From assembly GCA_023394615.1 (NCBI GenBank), contig JAEXAI010000012.1, positions 62,001-126,000 on the forward strand: a DNA stretch of 64,000 nt, in the 5' to 3' direction. Below, in pieces: positions 34,761 to 43,897 of this stretch (the stretch's first letter is position 1; each line of letters opens with the position of its first letter). This DNA comes from Actinomycetes bacterium. Its GTDB lineage: Bacteria; Actinomycetota; Coriobacteriia; Coriobacteriales; Eggerthellaceae. The translations under genes were made by a program, and so were the position numbers. The notes under the pieces were generated by a model, which searched no databases, was not told the DNA's origin, and saw nothing but the letters and a program-made list of their open reading frames with translations.

Positions 34761-37592
34761 CTAAGCATGCAGTACCTTTTTCAAAAAAGCCCCCGTATAG
34801 CTTTCGGGACATTCGGCTACCTTTTCGGGCGTACCGGTAGCCACGACCATGCCGCCGCGATCTCCGCCTTCCGGACCTAAATCGATAATATGATCGGCAC
34901 ATTTTATGACATCCAAGTTGTGTTCGATCACAAGCACTGTGTTGCCCGAATCCACCAAACGCTCCAAAACAACCAGCAGCTGGCGCACGTCCTCGAAATG
35001 AAGACCGGTCGTGGGCTCGTCCAAGATGTAGAATGTCTTGCCCGTCTGCACACGCTGCAACTCACTTGATAGCTTCACGCGCTGCGCCTCGCCACCCGAA
35101 AGCGTGGTGGCGGGTTGGCCGAGCCTGATATAGCCCAAACCCACATCGTGCAGTGTCTGCAGTTTTCGCTTCAATTGCGGAATGTTCTGGAAAAAGTCGA
35201 GCGCCTCATCCACAGTCATTTCCAGTAGGTCGTAGACGTTCTTGCCGCGATAAGTCACCTGCAGCGTTTCGCGGTTATAGCGCTTGCCGCCGCATACTTC
35301 ACATGGCACATACACATCGGGCAGGAAGTGCATTTCGATTTTTATCTGGCCGTCGCCTTTGCATGCTTCACAGCGACCGCCGTTTACATTGAAGCTAAAC
35401 CGTCCAGGCGAGTATCCGCGCGCCTTCGCTTCTTGAGTAGATGCCATCAGCTTCCTGATGTCGTCCCACAATCCCACATATGTTGCCGGGTTCGACCGAG
35501 GCGTACGCCCGATGGGAGTCTGGTCGATGTTGACCACCTTGTCCAAATGCTGCAGACCCAAAAGTTTGCGGTAGCGGCCTGTGCGTCTGCGTGCATGGTT
35601 CACTCTATTTGCAAGCGCAGGTGCCAGCGTATCGGTGACAAGCGAGCTTTTCCCTGAACCACTCACGCCGGTAACGAGCGTCAACGTGCCCAAGGGGATT
35701 TTCACACTGATGTCTTTGAGGTTGTTCTCGCATGCACCGGTAATCTCGATGCTGCCTTTTTTCGGGTTACGGCGCTTATCTGGCAGCGCGATAGTCTTGC
35801 GTCCGATTAAATAGTCGGCCGTGAGCGAATCCTCGCATTGCATCACCTGTTCAGGCGTGCCGGCGACAACCACTTCCCCACCATGTTCACCTGCGCCCGG
35901 ACCCATGTCAATCACGTAGTCTGCGTGGCGTATGGTGTCCTCATCATGCTCAACCACCACTACGGTGTTACCCAAATCACGCAATCGCTCCAACGTGGCA
36001 ATCAAACGCTCGTTGTCGCGCTGGTGCAATCCGATAGACGGTTCGTCCAAGATATAGAGCACACCCATCAATCCCGCGCCAATCTGCGTGGCCAAGCGAA
36101 TGCGCTGGGCTTCGCCGCCGGATAGCGTCGCAGTGGCGCGCTCGAGCGTCAGATAGTCGAGACCCACGTCCACCAAAAAGCGCAAACGCGCACGAATCTC
36201 TTTCACGATAGGCCCGGCAATCTGCTCGTTTGCGCCCGAGAAAGACAGGCTCTCAAAAAACGCGAGGGAGTCTTTCGCGCTCATCTCGCAGACATCGTAG
36301 ATGCTCTTACCTTTGATGGTCACCGCTAGGATTTCAGGCTTCAAACGTTTGCCGCCGCAGGTAGCGCACGGGATGATAGCGAAATACTGTTCCAAGCGCT
36401 CACGCTGACGATCGCTCGAGGCTTCTTTGTAGCGGTGCATGACCGCCTCGCAGATGCCTTCCCAATCTATAAACCAATACGTTTCCCGACCATCGACTGT
36501 CAGGTAATCAACGCGCACCTTGCCCTTTTTCACGCCGAACAAAAGCGCATCCTGCGCTTTTTTGCTCATGTCTTCCCACGGCGTATCGGCATCGTATCCC
36601 AAATGCTTCGCAACAGCGACCAGCACTTGCGGATAATAGTTTCCCGTTGTAAACGGTGCAACCACTCCTTGATTTAGGGATAGCGACGGATCGGGGATGA
36701 CCAAGCTGGGGTCGACCTCTTCCCTGCTGCCCAGACCCGAACAATCGGGACATGCGCCATAGGGCGCGTTGAAGCTGAAATCACGCGGCTGCAACTCGTC
36801 TATAGAATGACCGTGCTCGGGGCAGGCCAGCGCCAGGCTGAACAGATGATCGACCTGTGTGCCGTCATCTTGAATCGTCTGCACCAATATACTGCCGCCT
36901 GACAGCTTTACCGCCATTTCCACCGCTTCTGCAATGCGCAGCGTGGCATCTTTCTTTATAACGATGCGATCGACGACCACATCGATAGTGTGCTTGAACT
37001 TCTTGTTCAACACGATTGGCTCGCCATCAAGTTTGCGCACTTCGCCGTCTATGCGCACGCGACTGAAACCCTCTTTTTGCACGTCAGCTAAAAGCTTGGT
37101 GAATTCGCCTTTCCTACCCACGGCGACCGGCGCCATCACCAACGCCTTCACGCCTTCACCCAACTCAAGTATCTCATCGCTTACCTGGTCGGTGGTCTGC
37201 TTCTTTATCTCGCGGCCGCATTCCGGACAATGGGGAATGCCCACGCGGGCAAAAAGCAGACGGAGGTAGTCGTAAATCTCAGTGACGGTACCCACCGTTG
37301 ATCGCGGGTTTTTGCTCGTGGTTTTCTGATCAATGGAAACAGCAGGTGAAAGACCGTCGATGCTGTCTAGATCAGGCTTGTTCATCTGACCCAAAAACAT
37401 GCGCGCATAGCTAGAAAGGCTTTCGACATAGCGCCTTTGACCTTCGGCGTATATGGTATCGAAAGCCAACGAGCTTTTCCCCGAACCCGAAAGCCCCGTG
37501 ATTACCACGAGCTTGTCGCGAGGGATGGTTACATCAATGTCCTTCAGATTGTGTTCGCGCGCGCCTTTTATGACGATGGAGTCCTGTGCCAT
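34761..37592 (-). CDS. uvrA: UvrABC excinuclease subunit A
   Basis: The protein has 943 residues from ATG 37592; a TTG at 37643 gives a longer, non-homologous N-terminus and is rejected. UvrA is a dimeric ABC-type ATPase that finds bulky DNA lesions and loads UvrB. Walker A GLSGSGKSSLAFDT (about 31-45) and GVSGSGKSSLVTDT mark the two nucleotide-binding domains, each followed by an LSGGEAQRIRLA or LSGGEAQRVKLSSEL signature. Zinc-module cysteine pairs CPECG, CPDCSG, CATCG, CEACKGDG and CEVCGGKRY are present. uvrB is not in the window. Confidence 0.97.
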   Translation of the reverse strand: MAQDSIVIKGAREHNLKDIDVTIPRDKLVVITGLSGSGKSSLAFDTIYAEGQRRYVESLSSYARMFLGQMNKPDLDSIDGLSPAVSIDQKTTSKNPRSTVGTVTEIYDYLRLLFARVGIPHCPECGREIKKQTTDQVSDEILELGEGVKALVMAPVAVGRKGEFTKLLADVQKEGFSRVRIDGEVRKLDGEPIVLNKKFKHTIDVVVDRIVIKKDATLRIAEAVEMAVKLSGGSILVQTIQDDGTQVDHLFSLALACPEHGHSIDELQPRDFSFNAPYGACPDCSGLGSREEVDPSLVIPDPSLSLNQGVVAPFTTGNYYPQVLVAVAKHLGYDADTPWEDMSKKAQDALLFGVKKGKVRVDYLTVDGRETYWFIDWEGICEAVMHRYKEASSDRQRERLEQYFAIIPCATCGGKRLKPEILAVTIKGKSIYDVCEMSAKDSLAFFESLSFSGANEQIAGPIVKEIRARLRFLVDVGLDYLTLERATATLSGGEAQRIRLATQIGAGLMGVLYILDEPSIGLHQRDNERLIATLERLRDLGNTVVVVEHDEDTIRHADYVIDMGPGAGEHGGEVVVAGTPEQVMQCEDSLTADYLIGRKTIALPDKRRNPKKGSIEITGACENNLKDISVKIPLGTLTLVTGVSGSGKSSLVTDTLAPALANRVNHARRRTGRYRKLLGLQHLDKVVNIDQTPIGRTPRSNPATYVGLWDDIRKLMASTQEAKARGYSPGRFSFNVNGGRCEACKGDGQIKIEMHFLPDVYVPCEVCGGKRYNRETLQVTYRGKNVYDLLEMTVDEALDFFQNIPQLKRKLQTLHDVGLGYIRLGQPATTLSGGEAQRVKLSSELQRVQTGKTFYILDEPTTGLHFEDVRQLLVVLERLVDSGNTVLVIEHNLDVIKCADHIIDLGPEGGDRGGMVVATGTPEKVAECPESYTGAFLKKVLHA

Positions 37593-37782
37593 ACTACCCG
37601 GTCTTTCCTGAAGCCGTTTTCTTGCAAACAAATATTTTAGCAAGCCTTCGCCAGATGTTTCTATATTTCAGATACGACACGCAAAATTCTCACCAGAGAC
37701 ACGCGCAATCCTATCCACAGCGAAACGATGTGAAAGATGCCACGCTTTGAGCATCGGCATAAACCCTCTCTCACGCAGGACC

Positions 37783-38745
37783 TTATCCGCGTGGATGCGC
37801 CTGATGATGCACTTGGCTTATGCGGCCAGCTGTCAAATGGGTGTAAATCTGCGTGGTGGAAAGGCTTGCATGTCCTAGCATTTCCTGCACACTGCGCAGA
37901 TCAGCACCGCCTTCCAGCAAATCGCTTGCAAAGGTATGACGCATGTCATGGGGTGAATAGCTAGCATCCACTCCTGCCGCTGCCAAAGTTTGCTTGAACA
38001 TATGTCTGATAGCATCGGTGCTCATCTGGTTGCCGCGCGTCGACACGAAGAAATACTCGCTTTCACCATGCTTTTCCAAAAGCTCAGGACGAGCGATATC
38101 CACATAGGTGCGCATGCTTTCCACTGCAGTTTGGTGGATGGGCACAATGCGCTCTTTCATGCCCTTGCCGTATACTTTCACCTGCATCTGCGCGAAATCA
38201 ACGTCCCTCAACCGCAAGCCGGATGCTTCAGACACACGTGCTCCGCACGCATATAAAAACTCGAGAAGAGCCTGATTTCGCAGTTCAACAGCCTTTCGAT
38301 TGCGCTTTATCACTCCATTTTCATCGAACGGGCCAAACACTGAGAGTATCTTCGCCATATCAGTTGCGGAAATCCGTCGCGGGAGTTCGCCACCCTTTTT
38401 CAACGATTGCAGCACATCAGCTGGATTCACGTCGGCGTATCCTACAATGCACATCCAACGGAAAAAGCCACGCAATGAGCTCAAGCGACGATTGATGGTA
38501 GCGCGAGCATACTTCGCTTTGTCCAAATCTGCAAGATAAGCGCGCAGCTGTCGATGTGTGGGATGAATCGCATCAATGCTCATGCGTTCGCACCAAGAAA
38601 TGTAATCATTCAAATCGATGGAGTAGTTGCGCACCGTGTGTTCAGATGCATTCTTCTCAACGCGCATGGCTTTGCAATAGCCCTCCACAAGCTCGGCAGC
38701 AGCAGGCATCGCCGCCATTGCCGCACCTTTCGCATCCTGGCTCAT
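37783..38745 (-). CDS. Tyrosine site-specific recombinase XerC/XerD type
   Basis: The protein has 320 residues. The N-terminal SAM-like core-binding domain (about 18-110) is followed by the catalytic domain with Arg170 (GARVSE), Lys194 (YGKGMKER), His266 and Arg269 (HDMRHTFAS), His292 (LGHASLS) and nucleophile Tyr301 (QIYTH). All six catalytic residues are present. It would resolve chromosome dimers at dif. Position after trmFO (ATGA overlap) is the Firmicutes-like xerC place, but XerC and XerD cannot be told apart safely from the sequence alone. Confidence 0.93.
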   Translation of the reverse strand: MSQDAKGAAMAAMPAAAELVEGYCKAMRVEKNASEHTVRNYSIDLNDYISWCERMSIDAIHPTHRQLRAYLADLDKAKYARATINRRLSSLRGFFRWMCIVGYADVNPADVLQSLKKGGELPRRISATDMAKILSVFGPFDENGVIKRNRKAVELRNQALLEFLYACGARVSEASGLRLRDVDFAQMQVKVYGKGMKERIVPIHQTAVESMRTYVDIARPELLEKHGESEYFFVSTRGNQMSTDAIRHMFKQTLAAAGVDASYSPHDMRHTFASDLLEGGADLRSVQEMLGHASLSTTQIYTHLTAGRISQVHHQAHPRG

Positions 38746-40163
38746 CGTTGCGCGTCCTGCATCAACAGCCCTGCGAGCGCAAGTTCATCTTTGTAACGAT
38801 TGAGCGCCTCGACACCGCGTTGAGCATAGGCTTGGTAGCGTTGCTGCTTGTTGCGGATTTTTTGGGGCAGCGGCACCATGATTCCGAAATTCACGTGCAT
38901 AGGCTGGTAGCCTTCAGTCGCTGCGTCACTGGCGTAGGACATAAGCGCTCCGAATGCCGTCTCCACAGGCAGTGGAGGCGCGGTTTTTCCTTGGAGTCGG
39001 GCCGTCGCCGTGATAGCCGCATGAAGCCCCGAGCGAATGGCCTCACAATAGCCTTCGGTGCCTGCAAGCTGGCCGGCAATCAGTATCGGCACATTGAACT
39101 TCTCCGCCGCATCACCCTTTAACAACAACGAGCCATCCAAAAGCGCAGGCGCTTCGACGAAGGTGTTTCGATGCATCACCCCGAAACGCGCGAATTCCGC
39201 TTCCTGCAAACCGGGAATCATGCGAAATACGCGTTTCTGCTCTGAGAATGTAAGGTTCGTCTGGAAACCCACCAAATTATAGCTTTGCCGATGCGCGTCC
39301 TCCGCGCGAAGCTGAAGGGCCGCCCAGGGTCTGTGTCCTGTAGCAGGGTCGGTTAAACCCACCGGTTTCAATGCACCGAAACGCGGCGCATCTGCGCCTT
39401 TGCGCGCAATCTCCTCAATAGGCTGGCAGGCTTGGAATAGATCCTTTGTTTCGAAATCCCTGCGTATCACTCGATCAGCCGACACGAGCGCTTCAATGAA
39501 GTCCTGATACTCCTGCTTGTTGAAAGGAGCATTCAGGTAGTCGCCGACCGAATCATCTTCATAGCGGCTCTGCCTGAAAAGCTTGCTCATATCCAACGAA
39601 TCCGCCATGACCACAGGAGCAGCTGCGTCGAAAAACGCAAGGTTGCAACACCCGAGTATCTGCTCGAGGTTTTCAGAAAGCGCCGCAGATGTCAAAGGAC
39701 CGCTCGCGATAATAAGCGCATCGCCAGCAGGTACAAGCGCGGTACCCACCTGCGTGGCAGCATCCACGATGATGCTCCCATCGTGGTTCACGCAAAGCGC
39801 TTGAGCATTGATGCGTTCGATGTTTGGCGATTCGTCGATGAGATTCGTCACGTGCTGCGCGAACAGGTCCCTATCCACAGCAAGCGCCCCACCTGCAGCC
39901 ACGCGATTTTCCAAGGCGCACCCATAGAGAAACGAATCGAGCTCATCAAGCTCTTGCTTCAACATGCCCGCAGCACTTTCAGGTTTGGTGCTTTTCAGGG
40001 AATTCGAGCACACGAGCTCGGCACAAAGCCCGCTTTTATGTACGTCAGTGCCCACTTTCGGGCGCATTTCTACAAGGCGCACCCCTATCCCACGGGCGGC
40101 AAGCTGCAGCGCCGCCTCGCTTCCAGCCAAGCCTGCGCCTATGATGTTCACTGTTTTTTCCAT
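38742..40163 (-). CDS. trmFO: Methylenetetrahydrofolate-tRNA-(uracil-5-)-methyltransferase TrmFO
   Basis: The protein has 473 residues. It is a folate- and FAD-dependent enzyme that makes ribothymidine 54 in tRNA. IIGAGLAGSEAA is the FAD-binding loop, followed by VRLVEMRP, AELVCSNSLKS (conserved Cys) and LIASGPLTS-type and GGYQPMHVNFGI-type blocks. It lies 25 bases after dprA and overlaps the xer recombinase gene by ATGA. Confidence 0.96.
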   Translation of the reverse strand: MEKTVNIIGAGLAGSEAALQLAARGIGVRLVEMRPKVGTDVHKSGLCAELVCSNSLKSTKPESAAGMLKQELDELDSFLYGCALENRVAAGGALAVDRDLFAQHVTNLIDESPNIERINAQALCVNHDGSIIVDAATQVGTALVPAGDALIIASGPLTSAALSENLEQILGCCNLAFFDAAAPVVMADSLDMSKLFRQSRYEDDSVGDYLNAPFNKQEYQDFIEALVSADRVIRRDFETKDLFQACQPIEEIARKGADAPRFGALKPVGLTDPATGHRPWAALQLRAEDAHRQSYNLVGFQTNLTFSEQKRVFRMIPGLQEAEFARFGVMHRNTFVEAPALLDGSLLLKGDAAEKFNVPILIAGQLAGTEGYCEAIRSGLHAAITATARLQGKTAPPLPVETAFGALMSYASDAATEGYQPMHVNFGIMVPLPQKIRNKQQRYQAYAQRGVEALNRYKDELALAGLLMQDAQR

Positions 40164-40188
40164 AACCCGATACTAGCAGATAGCACGC

Positions 40189-41169
40189 TCAAACTTTTGC
40201 CGGACCGTAACGTCCATCGGGAAACCGCGCAATCTCGCCCGATGCTTCCAATTCGGAAAGATGCAGGTTTAAATAGGCTGCTCGGTCTGGCCCACCCTGC
40301 TTTTTCCCGATATCTAGCGCCATAATCTCGTCTATACGCAGCGGGTTGGCCAGCAATGCCGAAAGTAGAGGGTCTTTACCCGTTTCCGCAGACCCGTGCC
40401 CTTCCGCGGGGCAACATTCTTGACGTAACAAACCGAATAACCCGCACAGCACATCATCGAACGTTTCTTCATCCACGATTGGCGTGGCGCCCTGATACAA
40501 CAGCCGGTTCGACCCAGCTGACGTAGCAGATGTGATGGCGCCAGGCACCACAAGCACATCTTTGCTGGCTGCAAGTGCTTCGTCAGCTGTCGAGAAAGTG
40601 CCCGATGGCAAACCGGCTTCCACGATAAGCGTTGCCCGCGCCAAACCAGCGATAAGGCGGTTTCGCTGGCGAAACGTATAGGGAAGAGCAGGGAAATCCC
40701 ATTCGTTTTCCGACACCACAGCACCACCTGCAAATACGATATCCTGAAAGAGCCGCTGGTTGGATGCAGGATATATCTGATCGCATCCGCCACCCAAGAA
40801 CACTACAGTCTTTCCTGATGCCGCCAACGCTGCTTTATGCGCAGCCGAGTCGCAGCCCAGCGCTCCTCCCGAAATGATTGGGATACCGCGAGCTGCAGCC
40901 AAGCGCGAAAAATTGCTTGCGCACGCGATACCGTAGGGCGTGGCCTTTCTGGCACCCACGACTGCAAGACCATCGACAAGCGCAGAGGCATCACCGATTA
41001 CGTAGAGTTTCTCCGGCGGGTTCGAGATGCGCCGCAATGCATTTGGATAAGCTACATCCCCTCGGCAAAGCACGCTACGTGGCCCTTCCAGTGTCGCTCC
41101 GCTATAAGGCTTAAAACCATACCGCTTACGCATGCGCTCGGCCTCTTTTATTCCAGGTGCATCCCTCAT
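40189..41169 (-). CDS. dprA: DNA processing protein DprA/Smf
   Basis: The protein has 326 residues. The Rossmann-like domain holds VVGARKATPYG, ISGGALGCDSAAHKAAL, VVFLGGGCDQIYP and the EAGLPSGTFSTADEAL and VVPGAI blocks of the DprA family. A short winged-helix-like domain (about 270-322) ends the chain. The N-terminal SAM/HhH domain found in many members is absent. DprA loads RecA on incoming single strands during transformation. It follows yifB/comM with an ATGA overlap, so two competence-associated genes are co-translated, though no uptake machinery is in the window. Confidence 0.94.
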   Translation of the reverse strand: MRDAPGIKEAERMRKRYGFKPYSGATLEGPRSVLCRGDVAYPNALRRISNPPEKLYVIGDASALVDGLAVVGARKATPYGIACASNFSRLAAARGIPIISGGALGCDSAAHKAALAASGKTVVFLGGGCDQIYPASNQRLFQDIVFAGGAVVSENEWDFPALPYTFRQRNRLIAGLARATLIVEAGLPSGTFSTADEALAASKDVLVVPGAITSATSAGSNRLLYQGATPIVDEETFDDVLCGLFGLLRQECCPAEGHGSAETGKDPLLSALLANPLRIDEIMALDIGKKQGGPDRAAYLNLHLSELEASGEIARFPDGRYGPAKV

Positions 41170-42671
41170 CGTCCTACTCCCCCGCTCCGTACTCGCAAAT
41201 TCAACGCCTCAGCAATATGAGCCTGTTGCACACTCTTCGATTCTGCAATGTCAGCTATCGTTCTGGCCACGTCTAGCGTCCTCATGATTCCCCTCCCGCT
41301 GAGCAGCTTGCCGTTTGCCAAGCCTTCAAACATCTTGCGCGTGCTCGCATCCATCACGCATGCTGTGACCAGCCCCGCTGGATCACGAGTGGATTCCGCA
41401 TAGCCTTGTCGGCGTCTTCTTTGCTCGGCGAAACGCCTAGCACGCTCCACCCCCTCACGCAGCTCAGCAGATGTTGTAGCCCCTTGCGTTCCAACAACGT
41501 CTTTGAAGTCGCTGCGCCATACATCGATAGAGATATCAATGCGGTCGATAAGCGGGCCTCCGATTCGGTTTTGGTAGGTGTGAATCTGTGTTTGGGTGCA
41601 GGTGCAAGCCACTTTATGATCACCCAAATAGCCGCACGGGCACGGGTTGCAAGCCGCCACCAACATGAAACGCGCCGGCAGGCGCACATTACCCTGCGCG
41701 CGTGTCAACACGATTGCGCCATCTTCCATGGGCTGCCTGATGCTTTGCAACACGCTTGGCTTGAATTCAGCCAATTCATCCAGAAACAATACGCCATTGT
41801 GGGCAAGTGAAAGCTCACCCGGGCGGATAGGAGATCCGCCTCCCACCAACCCCGCCATCGTCGCACTATGATGCGGAGATCGAAAAGGACGCCTGCCTTC
41901 CAAAAGCATATCAACCCTCTCGCCTGCCACCGAATGTATCTGTGCCGCTTCGATTCGCTCCGTCTCGTTCATCAGAGGCAGTATAGTGGGCAAGCGCGAC
42001 GCCAACATGGTCTTGCCAGACCCAGGCGGTCCCATCATCAGCACACCGTGATTTCCCGCCGCTGCTATCTGCATAGCCCTTTTGGCCGTCTCATGACCCC
42101 CGATATCACTGAAATCGGTTTCCTGCACTTCAGCCTGCACTTTCCGTGCGGGTATACCTTTAAAACTCATCTTCCGAAAAGCCGACAACGTATCCGCCGC
42201 CTGAACCCTCATACCCCGAAGGGGCACAAGACCCGCATCTTCGCAAGAACAAATCAACGACAATCCGTGCTTGTAGGCGCACATCTGAAACGCGAGCATG
42301 CCTTTCACCGCCCGAAGGTCGCCCTCTAAAGACAGCTCGCCTACCACCACCGCACCATCCAAAGACGCACGTGGAATCTGCGACGTGGCCGCAAGCAAGC
42401 CCAAAGCGATAGGAGCATCGAATCCCGATCCTGTTTTCTTCAGGGAACTAGGTGCAAGATTCACCACTACCTTGTCATTGGGCATCTTGAAGTCGCACGA
42501 GCGTAAGGCGGCCTTCACGCGCTCACGCGCTTCCTGGATTGCCGCATCGGGCATACCGACTATCGAAAAGCCGGGAATACCATTGGTGATAATGACTTCC
42601 ACATCAACCAGATGAGCCTCGACACCGATGATGGTCGCACTCTTTACCGTGCATCTACGGATGGATGCCAT
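41166..42671 (-). CDS. YifB/ComM family Mg-chelatase-like AAA ATPase
   Basis: The protein has 501 residues. An N-terminal Lon-protease-like S5 fold (NGIPGFSIVGMPDAAIQEARERVKAAL motif pattern) precedes an AAA module with Walker A GPPGSGKTMLA (about 218-228), Walker B LFLDELAEF and a C4-type CNPCPCGYLGD...CTCT segment, then a helical Mg-chelatase C-terminal domain. ComM is a helicase that aids branch migration in natural transformation. It sits between yraN (8 bases upstream) and dprA. Confidence 0.94.
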   Translation of the reverse strand: MASIRRCTVKSATIIGVEAHLVDVEVIITNGIPGFSIVGMPDAAIQEARERVKAALRSCDFKMPNDKVVVNLAPSSLKKTGSGFDAPIALGLLAATSQIPRASLDGAVVVGELSLEGDLRAVKGMLAFQMCAYKHGLSLICSCEDAGLVPLRGMRVQAADTLSAFRKMSFKGIPARKVQAEVQETDFSDIGGHETAKRAMQIAAAGNHGVLMMGPPGSGKTMLASRLPTILPLMNETERIEAAQIHSVAGERVDMLLEGRRPFRSPHHSATMAGLVGGGSPIRPGELSLAHNGVLFLDELAEFKPSVLQSIRQPMEDGAIVLTRAQGNVRLPARFMLVAACNPCPCGYLGDHKVACTCTQTQIHTYQNRIGGPLIDRIDISIDVWRSDFKDVVGTQGATTSAELREGVERARRFAEQRRRRQGYAESTRDPAGLVTACVMDASTRKMFEGLANGKLLSGRGIMRTLDVARTIADIAESKSVQQAHIAEALNLRVRSGGVGR

Positions 42672-42679
42672 AGCACTGC

Positions 42680-43297
42680 CTAATCTACCCGACTAAATGC
42701 GTTTCGATGATATCGCAAAAACGCGCGATGCTCTGCCGTGACGAGTATGGATATGACGTCGAAAGATATTTCGCCTTCAGGCCCCTCGTAGTCTTTCAAA
42801 TAGCACTCGGCGATGCGCTCGTAGCGTTTGCGTTTTTGCATATCCACCGCTTCAGCAGGAAAACCCTTGCACTCGCTTCTTCTGGTTTTTACCTCCACGA
42901 AATGCAGGGCATCATCTTCCATAGCGATGATGTCTGCCTCTCCTGCCATGCACGTCCAATTGCGCTCGATTATTTCAAGACCCCTGCGCACCAAGAATGC
43001 GGCCGCAGCATCTTCACCGCGCTTGCCCAATTCTTTGTTATGCGTGTTCTTGTCACAATGCCCATCATCCTCAGTGGGGGCCACCTCATCGCAGTGGCCC
43101 TCATCTTCACCCAATTCGACACCGGCTTTTGAATCGCTCATTTCATCGAACTCTTCAGCACATGTTTCCCGCTCGTCACTATCATCTGATTTTTGTGCAT
43201 GCGGTTCTGCGACCTGTGCATGCGGTTCTGCGACCTGATTCGAGTTTTCGATTGCACCGTCTCTTTCCGCTGCTTCATCTTCTGGCTTCTCTGTCAT
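42680..43297 (-). CDS. YraN/UPF0102 family nuclease-fold protein with acidic N-terminal extension
   Basis: The protein has 205 residues as read from ATG 43297. The C-terminal about 118 residues are the YraN domain: ELGKRGEDAAAAFL, IIERNWTCMAGEADIIA, and HFVEVKTRR, giving a restriction-endonuclease-like D122, E135, K137 set. The first about 85 residues are an acidic, low-complexity tail with a perfect QVAEPHA duplication (residues 21-34), absent from typical members of about 120 residues. An in-frame ATG at 43141 (residue 53) is an alternative start. The domain is thought to act on DNA, but its activity is poorly known. It lies between rnhB and yifB in a conserved order. Confidence 0.88.
   Translation of the reverse strand: MTEKPEDEAAERDGAIENSNQVAEPHAQVAEPHAQKSDDSDERETCAEEFDEMSDSKAGVELGEDEGHCDEVAPTEDDGHCDKNTHNKELGKRGEDAAAAFLVRRGLEIIERNWTCMAGEADIIAMEDDALHFVEVKTRRSECKGFPAEAVDMQKRKRYERIAECYLKDYEGPEGEISFDVISILVTAEHRAFLRYHRNAFSRVD
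43194..43235. repeat. 21-bp perfect tandem duplication inside yraN
   Basis: The unit TGTGCATGCGGTTCTGCGAC + C is present twice in a row and encodes the repeated QVAEPHA heptapeptide in the acidic extension. Confidence 0.95.
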
Positions 43298-43344
43298 AGC
43301 AGCCCCCTTTCGTCTGATGCCACTCTACGAAAGAGACCTCGTGG

Positions 43345-43388
43345 AAACCTTTCACAAACCTTGCAAAAACCTTTCGAAAACCTTGCAG
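43345..43388. repeat. Four 11-bp direct repeats upstream of yraN
   Basis: Units AAACCTTTCAC, AAACCTTGCAA, AAACCTTTCGA and AAACCTTGCAG follow one another without gaps, 48 to 91 bases upstream of the yraN ATG. Spacing of one helical turn suits a cooperative protein-binding site. Confidence 0.85.
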
Positions 43389-43580
43389 CGAAACGCGCAG
43401 TTTTAATACAGATTTTTGATTGCATCTCAAAATCATGCCGAGACCGTACGCTCAAGGTTGGTGAAGCAGATCTCCCTGCAGGTCCAATTTCCGGTTTCGA
43501 AAGATTGCACCTCGAGAATTGCTCCATCAATCTGCCTGCGCAACGCGTCATGTGGGCTTCTTGTTCGCGGTTTCAAGGAG

Positions 43581-43632
43581 TTTTGCGATTTCGAAACAGG
43601 ATAATGGCGAGCAAACGAAGCAAAGTACGGAC
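43581..43632 (+). repeat. Dispersed intergenic repeat, copy B
   Basis: Begins TTTTGCGATTTCGAAACAG, then 11 less conserved bases, then GCAAACGAAGCAAAGTACG. It matches copy C in inverted orientation at about four of five positions. Confidence 0.7.
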
Positions 43633-43738
43633 CCGATTTCCGTCCGTCCAAGACTATTTTCTGTGACCTGCGGTTATGCGAGATTGATTCTTCGATTATC
43701 CCGGTTTCAGCCGATCAGGAGAGACTTACATGCGACAG

Positions 43739-43790
43739 CTTCGTACTATACTTCGTTTACTTGGCGTTTTTCTGTTTTGAAATCGCAAAA
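43739..43790 (-). repeat. Dispersed intergenic repeat, copy C
   Basis: On the minus strand it begins TTTTGCGATTTCAAAACAG, then 11 bases, then GTAAACGAAGTATAGTACG. It lies 106 bases from copy B and in opposite orientation. Confidence 0.7.
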
Positions 43791-43897
43791 TGCCTGATAC
43801 GAGGGTGCGGCAGTTTTCTTGGAGCACTTACGCAGCCATTCCTTGCCCAACAGTCGCAACGATGCAACGATGCACCGATTTAGAGGGACGAGCCTTC

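Larger units (their letters stand above)
43298..43897. other. Gene-free 600-base stretch between yraN and rnhB with several repeats
   Basis: No credible gene is present. It contains a four-unit 11-bp repeat just upstream of yraN (43345-43388) and two inverted copies of a dispersed repeat (43581-43632 and 43739-43790). Small open frames on both strands lack ribosome-binding sites and recognisable content. Confidence 0.75.

Noticed and set aside
37783..38745. Tyrosine recombinase as a phage or island integrase
   Set aside because: It sits in a conserved trmFO-xer context with ATGA overlap, and no attachment site, excisionase or phage gene is near.
43298..43897. Small protein genes in the yraN-rnhB gap
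   Set aside because: Candidate frames of 60-90 codons lack ribosome-binding sites and overlap repeat copies.
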